Positions 1 through 8,739 of a stretch of DNA of 64,000 nt are shown piece by piece. The stretch covers positions 1 through 64,000 of the forward strand of contig JANUBW010000003.1 of assembly GCA_024809215.1 (NCBI GenBank). The letters are read 5' to 3'. The notes beneath the pieces are model-generated. The model did not search any database. It was not told where the DNA came from and saw nothing but the letters and a program-made list of their open reading frames with translations. A program made the position numbers and the translations under genes. The first letter of the stretch is position 1. Each line of letters starts with the position of its first letter. The DNA comes from Niastella sp. OAS944. Its GTDB lineage: Bacteria > Bacteroidota > Bacteroidia > Chitinophagales > Chitinophagaceae.

Positions 1-381
1 TTGCTCTCACTTTTTTTCACTATAAGACCTTTTTATATGCAGCAAACTTAGTAGAATCTCTATTCTTATTGAATATGCAAACATAGGAAGTTGACGAGGG
101 AGTTGAAAAGGTGATAGAGTTAATACAGTTGATAAAGGCTTTTGCTTCGCTTTTGGAGTTATTCAGTTGTTCGGTTATTCAGTTTATAAATACATTACTG
201 GTCCCGCCGTTGGCGGGACCAGTTTTTTGGCGGCTAACGCCGCGCCTTCATGAACTATGAACTATGAACTCAGAACTGAACAACTCTTAAAACCAACCAG
301 GCAACAAGTCATCTGATCTACTCCTACTATCCAAAACTGCATCTGTTTTAAACCTGCTTCTTTCAGGAAATTTGTATCACT
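1..381. repeat. intergenic composite repeat element
   Basis: No gene is supported here. The stretch holds short degenerate word repeats: a GTTGACGAG/GTTGATA family at about 90-140, a TTATTCAGTTGTTC family at 156-186, a perfect terminator hairpin at 197-228, then GAACTATGAACT words at 251-276 and an inverted copy of the second family at 275-286. The left and right copies therefore flank the hairpin in inverted orientation. The same word families recur at 22916-23217 and 48601-48676. Confidence 0.6.
197..228 (+). terminator. intrinsic terminator inside repeat element
   Basis: A perfect 12-bp stem (197-208 with 212-223), a GTT loop and six T make a strong rho-independent terminator. It would end a plus-strand transcript entering from before the window, so it probably insulates the decarboxylase gene. 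Confidence 0.8.
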
Positions 382-1839
382 ATGAAGAAAGAAGCAGTAC
401 TAACAGCCGAAAGAACATTAGACCCCACCAACTGGTCTACGCTCAATGAGCTGGGCCACCGTATGCTCGACGATCTGTTCTATTACCTCGAAACAACCCG
501 CCAACGGCCGGTATATACCAGGCCTGCCGCCGCAGCCATAGAGAGTATGCAACAACCATTGCCCCAGGTGCCGCAAAACCCTTCGGCAGTGTATGACGAA
601 TTCTTTAAACATATACTGCCTTTTAATACCAACAATATTCACCCACGTTTTTGGGCCTGGGTACAGGGCGGCGGCACACCTTTCGGTATGCTGGCCGATA
701 TGCTGGCATCGGGCATGAACGCCAATGTTAGTCTGGGCGACAGTATGCCCATGCATGTAGAAAAACAGGTGCTCGACTGGAGTAAAGAAATGATGGGCTT
801 TCCTGAAACCGCAAGTGGCTTATTGATCAGCGGCGCCAGCCTGGCCAACATTACTGCACTGGTAGTGGCAAGGCATAACGCCAATCGCGATATAAAAACA
901 AAAGGGTTGCAGGCAGTTAAAGGCCCGCTCACGATATACGGCTCTTCCGAAACCCATAACTGCGTGCTGAAAGGTGTTGAAGTAATTGGCATTGGCAGCG
1001 ATAACTTTCGCAAGGTGCCGGTTGATGAAGACTATCGTATTCGGGTTGATGAGCTAAAGCGTATGATCGTGGAAGATATAGCAGCCGGGTACCATCCTTT
1101 TTGCATAGTGGGCAATGCCGGTACGGTGAACACCGGTGCTATTGACCCGCTTCATGAACTATCGGCGGTAGCAAAAGAACACAACCTGTGGTTGCATGTT
1201 GATGGCGCTTTTGGCGCTGTTCCTAACCTGCTGCCCGAATTTGCCGGTACATTAAAAGGCCTGGAACTGGCCGATAGCCTTTCTTTCGATTTTCATAAAT
1301 GGATGTATGTGAACTACGAAGCGGCCTGCGTGCTTATTCGCGACCCGCAGTTGCATCGCGAAGCTTTTGCATCGGCAGTGAATTATTTAATGGTGCATGA
1401 ACGCGGTTTATCGGCCGGTATGGATGGTTACAACAATTACGGCATGGAGCTTTCGCGGGGCTTTAAGGCATTAAAGATCTGGATGTCGTTAAAACAAAAC
1501 GGGCTTGAAACCTATCGTGCGCTTATAAGGCAGAACCTGCAGCAGGCGCAATACCTGGCCGAACTGGTTCAAAACGAGCCCCTGCTTGAACTAATGGCCC
1601 CCGTTCCGTTGAATATTGTGTGTTTCCGGTATAACCCGGGTAACCAGACAATGCAGGAGCTTAATAACCTGAATAAAGAGGTCCTGATGCAACTGCACGA
1701 ACAGGGCATTGCGGCGCCTTCTTATACTTTATTAAATGGGCAGTATTGTATAAGGACCGCCATCACAAATCATAGAAGCCGGTTAGAAGATTTTGAAGTG
1801 CTTGTAAATGAAATAGTAAGAATTGGGAAAGAAATATAA
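382..1839 (+). CDS. PLP-dependent group II amino-acid decarboxylase
   Basis: This 485-residue protein belongs to the pyridoxal-dependent decarboxylase family (aromatic amino acid, glutamate and diaminobutyrate type). These cytosolic fold-type I enzymes remove the alpha-carboxylate of an amino acid. The PLP Schiff-base lysine is Lys306 in the SFDFHKWMY motif. Asp274 in HVDGAFG should bind the pyridine nitrogen, and the ETHNC segment near residue 190 is the cofactor-stacking histidine region. Length fits the family. The ATG at 382 gives the full N-terminal helix pair. The substrate cannot be told from sequence. It stands alone: a terminator lies upstream and a repeat array downstream. Confidence 0.88.
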   Translation: MKKEAVLTAERTLDPTNWSTLNELGHRMLDDLFYYLETTRQRPVYTRPAAAAIESMQQPLPQVPQNPSAVYDEFFKHILPFNTNNIHPRFWAWVQGGGTPFGMLADMLASGMNANVSLGDSMPMHVEKQVLDWSKEMMGFPETASGLLISGASLANITALVVARHNANRDIKTKGLQAVKGPLTIYGSSETHNCVLKGVEVIGIGSDNFRKVPVDEDYRIRVDELKRMIVEDIAAGYHPFCIVGNAGTVNTGAIDPLHELSAVAKEHNLWLHVDGAFGAVPNLLPEFAGTLKGLELADSLSFDFHKWMYVNYEAACVLIRDPQLHREAFASAVNYLMVHERGLSAGMDGYNNYGMELSRGFKALKIWMSLKQNGLETYRALIRQNLQQAQYLAELVQNEPLLELMAPVPLNIVCFRYNPGNQTMQELNNLNKEVLMQLHEQGIAAPSYTLLNGQYCIRTAITNHRSRLEDFEVLVNEIVRIGKEI

Positions 1840-1877
1840 TTACAGGCCCGCTTTTGTGAAGAACTGGAGTCATATTT

Positions 1878-2131
1878 GTGAAATTCAGATCCATTTTCAT
1901 GAATTCAGACCTTATTTCATGAATCCAGATCGATTTTTCATGAATTTCGATCCGTATTTATGAATTCAGGCTCATATTTCATGAATTCCGGCTATATTTC
2001 ATGAATTTGATCCCTCCTTTCATGAATTTCGGCCCATATTCATGAATTCAGACTAGTATTTCATGAATTTTGTCCCTTTTTCATGAAAACGTCTCTGTAT
2101 TTCATGAAAACCGTTCCGTTTTCATGAAATA
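1878..2131. repeat. helically phased TTCATGAA palindrome array
   Basis: Twelve clear copies of the self-complementary core TTCATGAA, or one-base variants, plus one degenerate first copy fill this gap. The ATGA positions are 1878 (GTGA), 1899, 1919, 1940, 1960, 1981, 2001, 2022, 2042, 2063, 2083, 2104 and 2124. Spacings alternate 21, 20, 21, 20 without exception, so the unit is a 41-bp dimer close to four helical turns. Spacer sequence varies while the core and spacing hold. No ORF explains it. It lies between the decarboxylase stop and the probable ilvE promoter. Confidence 0.9.
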
Positions 2132-2148
2132 CTCTTCACTGTTGCCAA

Positions 2149-2179
2149 TTGCCTATTGCTTTTATAAGAATTATCTTTA
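2149..2179 (+). promoter_or_regulatory. probable ilvE promoter, Bacteroidota type
   Basis: TTG at 2149-2151 is followed after 20 bases by TATCTTTA at 2172-2179, close to the Bacteroidota -33/-7 pattern of TTTG and TAnnTTTG. It ends about 41 bases before the ilvE ATG and directly follows the palindrome array. This is pattern matching only. Confidence 0.4.
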
Positions 2180-2220
2180 CACTCTGAATTGACTTGTAGC
2201 ACAAAATAAATTTCTTGTAT

Positions 2221-3285
2221 ATGGAACTTACCGATGAGATATTAGTTCAGAAAACAACCAAATCGAGGTTACCTGAAGTGGATTTTAACAAGCTGGGATT
2301 CGGAACATATGTATCTGATCACATGCTCATTTGCAATTACTCAAAAGGTCAGTGGGAAGCTCCCCGTATTATTCCTTTTGGCGACATTACTATAAGCCCC
2401 ACAACGCTGGCTTTGCACTATGGCCAATCAGTATTTGAAGGTTTGAAGGCTTTTAAGCTCGATGACGGCCGCATTAACCTCTTCCGTGTGCAAAAGCACC
2501 ACGAAAGAATGAACCGCTCCTTAGCCCGCATGTGCATGCCAGACATACCTGAAGAAATTTTTGTTGATGGCCTGCGCCGCCTGGTTGAGGTTGATAAAGA
2601 CTGGATACCCACACAACCCGGTTCTTCCTTATACATTCGCCCCATTATGTTTGCCAGCGAAGCAAAATTTGGGGTAAAAATATCTGATGATTATACTTTC
2701 ATCATCTTCAGCGGCCCTGTAGGCCCGGCGTTCTCACAGGCGCTGAAAGTAAAGGTAGAAACTGAATATGTAAGAGCTCCCAAAGGCGGAACCGGTTCTG
2801 CTAAATGTGCAGGTAACTATGGTGGCGCCTTTTACCCCACTCAAAAAGCAAAAGAAGCCGGCTACGACCAGGTACTTTGGACGGATGCCCGCGAAAACAA
2901 ATACATTGAAGAAAGTGGTATGATGAACGCCATGTTCGTTATTGACGGGGTGCTGGTTACGCCACCAACCAGCGATAGCATTTTGGCCGGTGTAACCCGC
3001 GATTCTTTATTAACGCTCGCTGCAGACCTGGGCATTCCTTACGAAACCCGCCCGGTAAGCCTGGTAGAGCTTGAAAATGCATTCCGCCATAACACCATTA
3101 CCGAGGCCTTTGGCGCCGGTACGGCTGCTATTGTTGCGCCTATTGCCACTATTCACTTAAATGGTATCGACCACCATTTACCTGCCTATGGCGATAACGC
3201 CGTTTGTTATCAACTGAAAAATAAAATGGAAGCCATTCGCAAAGGCCAGGATGATGATAAACATGCCTGGAACTTCCTGTTTTAG
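2221..3285 (+). CDS. ilvE: branched-chain amino-acid aminotransferase
   Basis: This fold-type IV PLP aminotransferase (354 residues) performs the last step of leucine, isoleucine and valine synthesis, or the first of their breakdown, using 2-oxoglutarate/glutamate in the cytosol. The cofactor lysine is about Lys195 in GSAKCAGNYGG. The EESGMMN stretch matches the family motif that contacts the PLP phosphate side, and the LHYGQSVFEGLKAF N-terminal motif is typical of class II-like BCATs. The open frame extends two codons further to a TTG at 2215, but I chose the ATG at 2221 as the more usual start. A perfect terminator follows, so it is monocistronic. Confidence 0.95.
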   Translation: MELTDEILVQKTTKSRLPEVDFNKLGFGTYVSDHMLICNYSKGQWEAPRIIPFGDITISPTTLALHYGQSVFEGLKAFKLDDGRINLFRVQKHHERMNRSLARMCMPDIPEEIFVDGLRRLVEVDKDWIPTQPGSSLYIRPIMFASEAKFGVKISDDYTFIIFSGPVGPAFSQALKVKVETEYVRAPKGGTGSAKCAGNYGGAFYPTQKAKEAGYDQVLWTDARENKYIEESGMMNAMFVIDGVLVTPPTSDSILAGVTRDSLLTLAADLGIPYETRPVSLVELENAFRHNTITEAFGAGTAAIVAPIATIHLNGIDHHLPAYGDNAVCYQLKNKMEAIRKGQDDDKHAWNFLF

Positions 3286-3307
3286 ATCATATTTTTTCTT
3301 CTTTGCA

Positions 3308-3337
3308 AAGCGCCCCGGGTTGCCGGGGCGCTTTTTT
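3308..3337 (+). terminator. ilvE terminator
   Basis: An 11-bp perfect GC-rich stem (3308-3318 with 3323-3333), loop GTTG and a run of T follow the ilvE stop by 22 bases. Confidence 0.9.
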
Positions 3338-3349
3338 GTACAAACCATT

Positions 3350-3357
3350 TATCTTTG
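3350..3357 (+). promoter_or_regulatory. candidate -7 element for the SDR gene
   Basis: TATCTTTG matches the Bacteroidota -7 consensus TAnnTTTG exactly and lies 22 bases before the ATG at 3380. I see no well-spaced -33 element, since the ilvE terminator occupies that position. Confidence 0.35.
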
Positions 3358-3379
3358 AAATTCAACTATAACATCTCAT

Positions 3380-4072
3380 ATGCCTAAAACCATTATTATT
3401 ACAGGTGCAAATGGCAACCTGGGCACTGCAGTAGTAAAAAAATTCCTGGAGGAAGATTATAAGGTAATTGCAGTTGACCATTCGGGTAGCCACCTGGGTT
3501 TTGCAGACAGGCATCCCCAATTTGAACTGCATGGCATTGACCTTACCAACGAGGCCGAAAGCAATGCCTTTGTAAAAGAAGCTGCCAGCCTGTATGGCAA
3601 TATCGACTGCGGCGTATTACTGGCCGGTGGTTTTGAAATGGGCGGTATTGACTCAACGGATATTGCCCAGATAAGAAAGATGTTCACCCTGAACTTTGAA
3701 ACAGCATATAATATAGCCCGTCCCTTGTTTCAGCATATGTTACAAAATGGCTATGGCCGCCTGGTATTCACCGGCGCCCGCCCTGGTTTGAATTTGGAAG
3801 AAGGTGCTAACAAAATTGCTTATGCACTAAGCAAGTCTTTGCTGTTTAACCTTGCCGAAATTTTAAATAAAGAAGCAAAGGGAAAAAATGTAATAGTATC
3901 GGTGATTGCACCCAGCACTATCGATACCCCGCCCAATCGTAAAGATATGCCCGATGCCAATTTCAACAACTGGGTAAAACCCGAACAAATTGCCGATGTG
4001 CTTTCATTCATTTGTAGTGACAAAGGCAATGTATTGCGGGAACCGGTTTACAAAGTATATAACAACGCATAA
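3380..4072 (+). CDS. SDR family oxidoreductase
   Basis: A 230-residue short-chain dehydrogenase/reductase of Rossmann fold. The cofactor glycine motif TGANGNLG covers residues 8-15. The catalytic pair is Tyr148 and Lys152 (YALSK). The serine normally found about 13 residues earlier is not obvious: the strand reads VFTGARPGL, so a threonine or another residue may replace it. The acidic Asp33 after beta-2 (AVDHSG) suggests NAD(H) preference, which is an inference. The substrate is unknown. It is flanked by terminators on both sides and so is a single-gene unit. Confidence 0.85.
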   Translation: MPKTIIITGANGNLGTAVVKKFLEEDYKVIAVDHSGSHLGFADRHPQFELHGIDLTNEAESNAFVKEAASLYGNIDCGVLLAGGFEMGGIDSTDIAQIRKMFTLNFETAYNIARPLFQHMLQNGYGRLVFTGARPGLNLEEGANKIAYALSKSLLFNLAEILNKEAKGKNVIVSVIAPSTIDTPPNRKDMPDANFNNWVKPEQIADVLSFICSDKGNVLREPVYKVYNNA

Positions 4073-4112
4073 AAAAGAGGAGCTATTCTGAAATTGAATA
4101 GCTCCTCTTTTT
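4073..4112. terminator. bidirectional terminator
   Basis: A long hairpin with arms A-run-GAGGAGCTATTC and its complement, loop of 7, begins at the SDR stop. A-tract on the left and T-tract on the right allow it to serve the SDR gene (+) and the convergent CBM48 gene (-). Confidence 0.85.
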
Positions 4113-4173
4113 ATATTACACCATTTAAACACAATTCTATTGCAATCAGCTTTCTGCCTATAAATTCTCAAGG

Positions 4174-4470
4174 CTACACTTCTAACACACTGTTCCATCC
4201 GGTAACCCCATCCGGCTCACGAAACTGGTTTTCTATATCTTCGGCCCACATACGTTCATCAATAAAGAATTTGTAGTGATATCTACCCCGGGGTAACATA
4301 GGGATCTCGATCTTCCAGAAACCATTGTTTGTAGGTTGTAAGGTTAACTGGTCATGCGCCCAGTTATTAAAATCACCAGCGAGCACAATTCTATTTGCAC
4401 ACGCATTCTTGATGTGAAATTCAATACACTTCTTCCTCTTGTTTACGTAAGGGGATTGGTGGTGTTTCAT
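4174..4470 (-). CDS. CBM48 / isoamylase N-terminal domain protein
   Basis: This 98-residue protein is a free-standing early-set domain of the glycogen-binding CBM48/AMPK-beta type. The motif LAGDFNNWAHDQLTL followed by GFWKIEIPMLPRGRYHYKFFIDERMW is the classic fold signature, with the tryptophans that usually stack on alpha-glucan. No catalytic domain is attached. Similar small proteins occur widely in Bacteroidota. Binding to glycogen or another glucan is an inference from the family. Confidence 0.85.
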   Translation of the reverse strand: MKHHQSPYVNKRKKCIEFHIKNACANRIVLAGDFNNWAHDQLTLQPTNNGFWKIEIPMLPRGRYHYKFFIDERMWAEDIENQFREPDGVTGWNSVLEV

Positions 4471-4926
4471 GGTGCCCTCCTTTTTTAGTTACCTAAAAAT
4501 TTTTACAATTCAAAATGGATTATCAGCAGCTTCCATAAGGTTTCTAACTCGAGACACTAAAGAATAAAAATGGTCGTAATCAGGGTATAAATTGAACGAG
4601 TAAGGCAGAGATATTAATAAGGATTTTTTACTGGACTGTTACAAAAGGTACGCTATTTTGAACACCTGTTAAAGGAATTGAATTAATAAATTTTTCGATT
4701 AACTATTCAAAACTCATCCCCTTGTATATCAATAAAAAAACCGGCCTTATACCGCAATGATTACAAGTGTAAACATTAATTAACTGCTCAAGTTTTCAAA
4801 TATAATTTTAATAGAATAATAAACTTATGACTGTGGTCAGACTTACAGTCATACACACTGCTAAACCGATTAAAATCTTATCGGCAACACAAACTTTCTT
4901 CATTGGTGATACATCAATGATGCTAT
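4471..4926. other. AT-rich intergenic region with one inverted repeat
   Basis: I see no gene in these 456 bases. A perfect 9-bp inverted repeat TATGACTGT / ACAGTCATA with a 10-base spacer lies at 4826-4853. It could be an operator or the end of a transcript. Confidence 0.4.
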
Positions 4927-5175
4927 TTAACGTGCGGTCAGTTGTTGCCTTTCGGGAGTGGTGCGAACTAAACTATCGAGGTCGTGCTTCAGGAAGTTAA
5001 TGTCTTTTTGTAATTGAAGGTTTACCGATAAAACAGAATCGTTTTGTAATAACAACTTATTATTCGTTTCAGTAAGCTGTTTATTTTTCCAATGTTGAAA
5101 AAAGGAAAACGCCAAAAGTACGATTACGCCAATTGCAAGAATTCGGAAAATAAAAACAGGTTGATTCGGTTTCAT
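4927..5175 (-). CDS. small membrane-anchored coiled-coil protein
   Basis: An 82-residue protein of unknown function. Residues 8-26 form one hydrophobic membrane segment; residues 30-75 are a leucine/asparagine-rich heptad-like stretch ending in a charged tail. This resembles small single-pass division or envelope proteins of the FtsL/FtsB shape, but there is no sequence motif to claim that role. The start follows a plausible AT-rich leader. It sits downstream of the kinase gene on the same strand but 130 bases separate them. Confidence 0.5.
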   Translation of the reverse strand: MKPNQPVFIFRILAIGVIVLLAFSFFQHWKNKQLTETNNKLLLQNDSVLSVNLQLQKDINFLKHDLDSLVRTTPERQQLTAR

Positions 5176-5307
5176 TGAATTTATAGTAACTCAAATATGC
5201 TTTATTACCGTTAAACGCTAATTAAACAGGAATTAAAAAGCAATTAAACAAGATAATCTTATCAGGTGTTTGGGGAAAACCCTGTACATAATTAAGGGAA
5301 TATACCT

Positions 5308-6705
5308 TTAAGCTTTAGCCGCAAATGCTTTTAAAGAGGGAAGTACGATCGTAAAAACCGTTCCCGTATCGGGGGCACTTTGCACCTTGATGTTTCCCTT
5401 ATGCATATTAATGATGCGTTTGGCAAGTGCCAGCCCCAGCCCAAAACCTTTTATGGGTGTAGCGCTTTGTGTGCGGTAAAAGGGTTGAAAAATATGTTCG
5501 CTTTCATCTTCGGTGATCGGTTCGCCAAAATTCTTAAACTGAACGATCACATTATCGTTCTCGAACATAAGGTTCACCATTACATGATGATCGAAGGAGA
5601 ACTTACAGCCGTTGTCGGCTATATTACGAAGTGAGCTGTATAACAATTCACTGTTGCCAAAAACAAGAAAGGCCCTTTCATCATCCGGAAAATCGCCGAA
5701 TTGTAATATCACTTTGTACTCATCACTGTTCTTTTGTACATCGGCCGTAACCTTTAACAACAACTCATCTATACGCACCTCGCTCAATTCTATACTTCCC
5801 TGCGTACCGGTCTTTGCAATTTCCAACAGGCTTTTAGTAAGCTGTTGCATTTGCTGCACATCTTCATGCACCGATTGTATTACGCCTTTATACTCATCGC
5901 CACTCCGTTCTTTCTGCAATGTTACTTCTAATTGGCTCGAAATAGCAGTAAGCGGGGTCGATAGCTCATGCGAGGCATTGGAAATAAACCTTCGTTGTAT
6001 TACAAATGATTCCTGCAGGCGATCGAGCAGCTCATTGAAGGTATTGGCCAGCTGGTTCAGTTCATCCTGTGTGCTGCCGGCATGTATATGATGTGTGAGG
6101 TTCTGTGAGGTAATATCCTTTACGTCGGAAATAATTTGCTTTATAGGCTTTACCAGTTGTAACGAAAAGGCGTAACCCACCACCAGGGCAATGGCAATGC
6201 CTATAAACAAGCAGGTAAGCAAAATATCGCGCAGGTCTTTCAGGCGTGCCCAACCATCAATATCATACCCAGCCACCACTACTATGATGCGGCTGCGGCT
6301 GTCGGTATAATGATAAGCTAGAAAATCGCGCTTTTGGGAGGAGTAATAAACTTCGTGTTTTAACCGCGCCTGCTTCAATATCTCTTTATCGGGCAGCAAC
6401 GAATCGATGTTATTTACATTATAGGTATATACAGGCTTATCGAGGTAATTGAAGATGGCCACGCTTTTTTCGTTCAGTGTAAAGGCCGAAGCAGAATCTA
6501 TTGCGTGCAAAACAGCGCGTGTGCTGTCGCTGTCGCCAAAATAAGAGAAAAGCTGGCCGTCGTTATTGGCACGTCCTTTCAACCGTCTTTTAAATGCTTC
6601 GGTACGTTGCAGCGCTGTAAAGTAATGAACAGATATGCTTAATACCAGCAGAATTATGGTAACCAGTAAAGCAAATAGCGCGGTTATTTTAAATTTTATT
6701 TTCAA
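5308..6705 (-). CDS. two-component sensor histidine kinase
   Basis: A 465-residue inner-membrane kinase of the CusS/CopS-like class. Membrane segments lie at about 8-28 and 160-184, enclosing a periplasmic sensor domain of about 130 residues. HAMP follows at 180-235. The phosphorylated histidine is His246 in SHELSTPLTA. The ATP-binding domain shows the N box near 361-365 and the G motif GFGLGLA at 420-426. Translation appears to begin at a TTG codon one base after the stop of its response-regulator gene, suggesting coupling. The signal sensed is unknown; a metal is possible by family resemblance only. Confidence 0.9.
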   Translation of the reverse strand: MKIKFKITALFALLVTIILLVLSISVHYFTALQRTEAFKRRLKGRANNDGQLFSYFGDSDSTRAVLHAIDSASAFTLNEKSVAIFNYLDKPVYTYNVNNIDSLLPDKEILKQARLKHEVYYSSQKRDFLAYHYTDSRSRIIVVVAGYDIDGWARLKDLRDILLTCLFIGIAIALVVGYAFSLQLVKPIKQIISDVKDITSQNLTHHIHAGSTQDELNQLANTFNELLDRLQESFVIQRRFISNASHELSTPLTAISSQLEVTLQKERSGDEYKGVIQSVHEDVQQMQQLTKSLLEIAKTGTQGSIELSEVRIDELLLKVTADVQKNSDEYKVILQFGDFPDDERAFLVFGNSELLYSSLRNIADNGCKFSFDHHVMVNLMFENDNVIVQFKNFGEPITEDESEHIFQPFYRTQSATPIKGFGLGLALAKRIINMHKGNIKVQSAPDTGTVFTIVLPSLKAFAAKA

Positions 6706-6706
6706 C

Positions 6707-7396
6707 CTACGGGTTTTCTTTCAAGATATAGCCCATGCCTACCTGCGTATGTATAAGGCGGGTCTCAAAATCCTTATCCAGCTTTTTACGTAGAAAGTTC
6801 ACGTACACATCAATTACATTGGTCTTTGTGTCAAAATCAATATCCCAAACGTTCAGGGCAATATCGGCCCGCGATACCACCCGGTTCTTATTCCGTATCA
6901 GGTATTCGAGCAACTGAAATTCCTTGGCGGTAAGCGATATTGGTTTATCGGCCCGGGTAACTTCCTTACTATCGAGGTTCATGGTAAGATCGGCCACCTT
7001 TAAAATATTGCCGGTAGGTATATTGTGATATATCCTTTTCAGCAATGCCCTGATGCGTACCAGCAGCTCTTTAAAATCGAATGGCTTTACAATGTAATCA
7101 TCGGCCCCGGCATCAAACCCCTCAATCTTATCGGCCGTTGTATTAAGCGCTGTAAGCATTACTACGGGTATTCGTTCGCTGTGCCGCCGTATTTCCTTGC
7201 ACAGCTCATAACCGTTTAAACCGGGCAGATTAATGTCAAGAATTATGAGATCAAAAGGGTAGGTCTCAAACAGCTTCTTTCCAATCAGCCCATCATATGC
7301 TACTTCAACATGATAGTTCTGTTCGGTAAGCCCTTTCTTTAATGACTCTGCTATCTTTTTTTCATCCTCAACCAGTAAAATTTTTATTTCTTCCAT
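6707..7396 (-). CDS. OmpR-family response regulator
   Basis: A 229-residue DNA-binding response regulator. The receiver domain has the acidic pair in VEDEKK and the phospho-acceptor Asp54 (LIILDINLP), with the conserved lysine in VKPFDF. The C-terminal winged helix of the OmpR/PhoB type covers about 125-227. The frame extends nine codons upstream to 7423, but the protein most naturally begins MEEIKILLVEDE at 7396. It is the first gene of the pair and ends one base before the kinase start. Its targets are unknown. Confidence 0.92.
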   Translation of the reverse strand: MEEIKILLVEDEKKIAESLKKGLTEQNYHVEVAYDGLIGKKLFETYPFDLIILDINLPGLNGYELCKEIRRHSERIPVVMLTALNTTADKIEGFDAGADDYIVKPFDFKELLVRIRALLKRIYHNIPTGNILKVADLTMNLDSKEVTRADKPISLTAKEFQLLEYLIRNKNRVVSRADIALNVWDIDFDTKTNVIDVYVNFLRKKLDKDFETRLIHTQVGMGYILKENP

Positions 7397-7514
7397 AACC
7401 AAAAATTCATGCGCAAAATTCACGAATAATAAAGTTACCGGGTATGCTTCTTCAATTTAATGAATTAAAACTACATTAAAATATCCTAATCAAAAATTGA
7501 AGGCCTGCGTTAGA

Positions 7515-7690
7515 ATGAATAATGAAGTAAGAAGTACGAGGTATGATGTAAGAAGAGCCTAAATGTTTAACTTCCCGCCGGCTTCTCATTACCCTGACGG
7601 CTCTGCATTTTCCTTGTTAACTCGTCAACTTGTTAACTCGTCAACTTCTTACGTCCTACTTCTTACCTCCTACCTCCTACTTCAGCCTCT
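7515..7690. repeat. short-word repeats in inverted arrangement
   Basis: The 7397-7732 gap has no gene. Left words of the AAGTAAGAAGTACGAGG type (7520-7556) reappear inverted as CTTACGTCCTACTTCTTACC words at 7647-7683. Between them lie ACTCGTCAACTTGTTA words (7616-7650), members of the GTTGACGAGTTAAC family seen elsewhere in the window. Confidence 0.6.
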
Positions 7691-7732
7691 TAAACGCCCA
7701 ATTGTCATACTTAACCATCAAACAACCCAACG

Positions 7733-8710
7733 TTACATTATACCCAACAAATCAATCATACGTGTAGTAAAGCCATACTCATTATCGAACCAGGCTATTA
7801 TCTTAACATGGTTGCCCACTACTGAAGTTAAGGTACCATCAATAACACATGAATGGGTATTACCCTTAATATCCAGCGAAACCAGCGGGTCTTCGGTATA
7901 TTCAATTATTCCTTTATACTCATTAGCCGCAGCAGTAGCAAAAAGTTTGTTAATTTCCTGACGGGTGGTTTCTTCCTTTAATTGTATGGTAAAATCGGCC
8001 ATGGCGCCATTGGCTACCGGCACCCTGGTACTTACCGATGCAATTTTATCTTTCAATACGGGCAGTAACCGCTCAAGTGAATGCGCCAGGTCAATTTCTA
8101 CCGGAATAATGGATTCGGCAGCTGTCCTTCCTCTTCTAAACTGTTTATGGGGCGCATCAACCAGCTCCTGGCGTGAGGTATAGGAGTGTAAAATATTACA
8201 CTGTACCGATTTAATGCCTATAGCATTCAAAATATACAGAATGTGTGTTGAACAATTGGTCATGCAACCGCCGGGTGAAATAATGGTTTCCCCGGGGGTA
8301 AGCACATGTTGGTTAAAACCATATACTAACAGGGGAATATCGGCCGAACCGGTAGTTGACAGCAACACTTTTCGTGCGCCTGCCTTTATATGTTGTTCGG
8401 CACCTGCGCGGCTCGAAAAACTTCCTGAACACTCCAGTACAACATCTACCTGCAGGTCTTTCCAGGGCAATAAGGCGGGATCGGGTTGTTGAAAGGCTTT
8501 AACCAGTTTACCGTTAGCTTCTATACCGGCCGGTTGGTGTGAAATATTACCGGCAAAAGTGCCATATACCGAATCATACTTTAACAGGTAGGCCAGGTTA
8601 TCGCTTTGCATCAGGTCATTAACTGCTACCAGCTCTACGTCCTTATTATCTATTAACCGTCTGAACAATAGCCGTCCTATTCGGCCCATACCGTTGATTG
8701 CAATTCTCAT
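7733..8710 (-). CDS. glyceraldehyde-3-phosphate dehydrogenase homologue
   Basis: A 325-residue type I GAPDH-fold enzyme. The NAD glycine motif NGMGRIGR is at 6-13, the catalytic cysteine is Cys149 in the variant motif SPGGCMTNC (usual form SNASCTTNC) and the catalytic histidine is about His175 in LHSYTS. The variant cysteine loop suggests a paralogue and not the main glycolytic enzyme; erythrose-4-phosphate or another phospho-aldehyde is possible. The frame runs upstream into repeat DNA to 8794, so I start at the ATGATG near 8710. Monocistronic, between two repeat clusters. Confidence 0.85.
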   Translation of the reverse strand: MRIAINGMGRIGRLLFRRLIDNKDVELVAVNDLMQSDNLAYLLKYDSVYGTFAGNISHQPAGIEANGKLVKAFQQPDPALLPWKDLQVDVVLECSGSFSSRAGAEQHIKAGARKVLLSTTGSADIPLLVYGFNQHVLTPGETIISPGGCMTNCSTHILYILNAIGIKSVQCNILHSYTSRQELVDAPHKQFRRGRTAAESIIPVEIDLAHSLERLLPVLKDKIASVSTRVPVANGAMADFTIQLKEETTRQEINKLFATAAANEYKGIIEYTEDPLVSLDIKGNTHSCVIDGTLTSVVGNHVKIIAWFDNEYGFTTRMIDLLGIM

Positions 8711-8739
8711 CATGATAGTTTCTAAAATGAGTTGCAAAG

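Noticed and set aside
1878-2131. CRISPR-like array
   Set aside because: The conserved core is only 8-10 bases with 10-base spacers, far below CRISPR repeat length.
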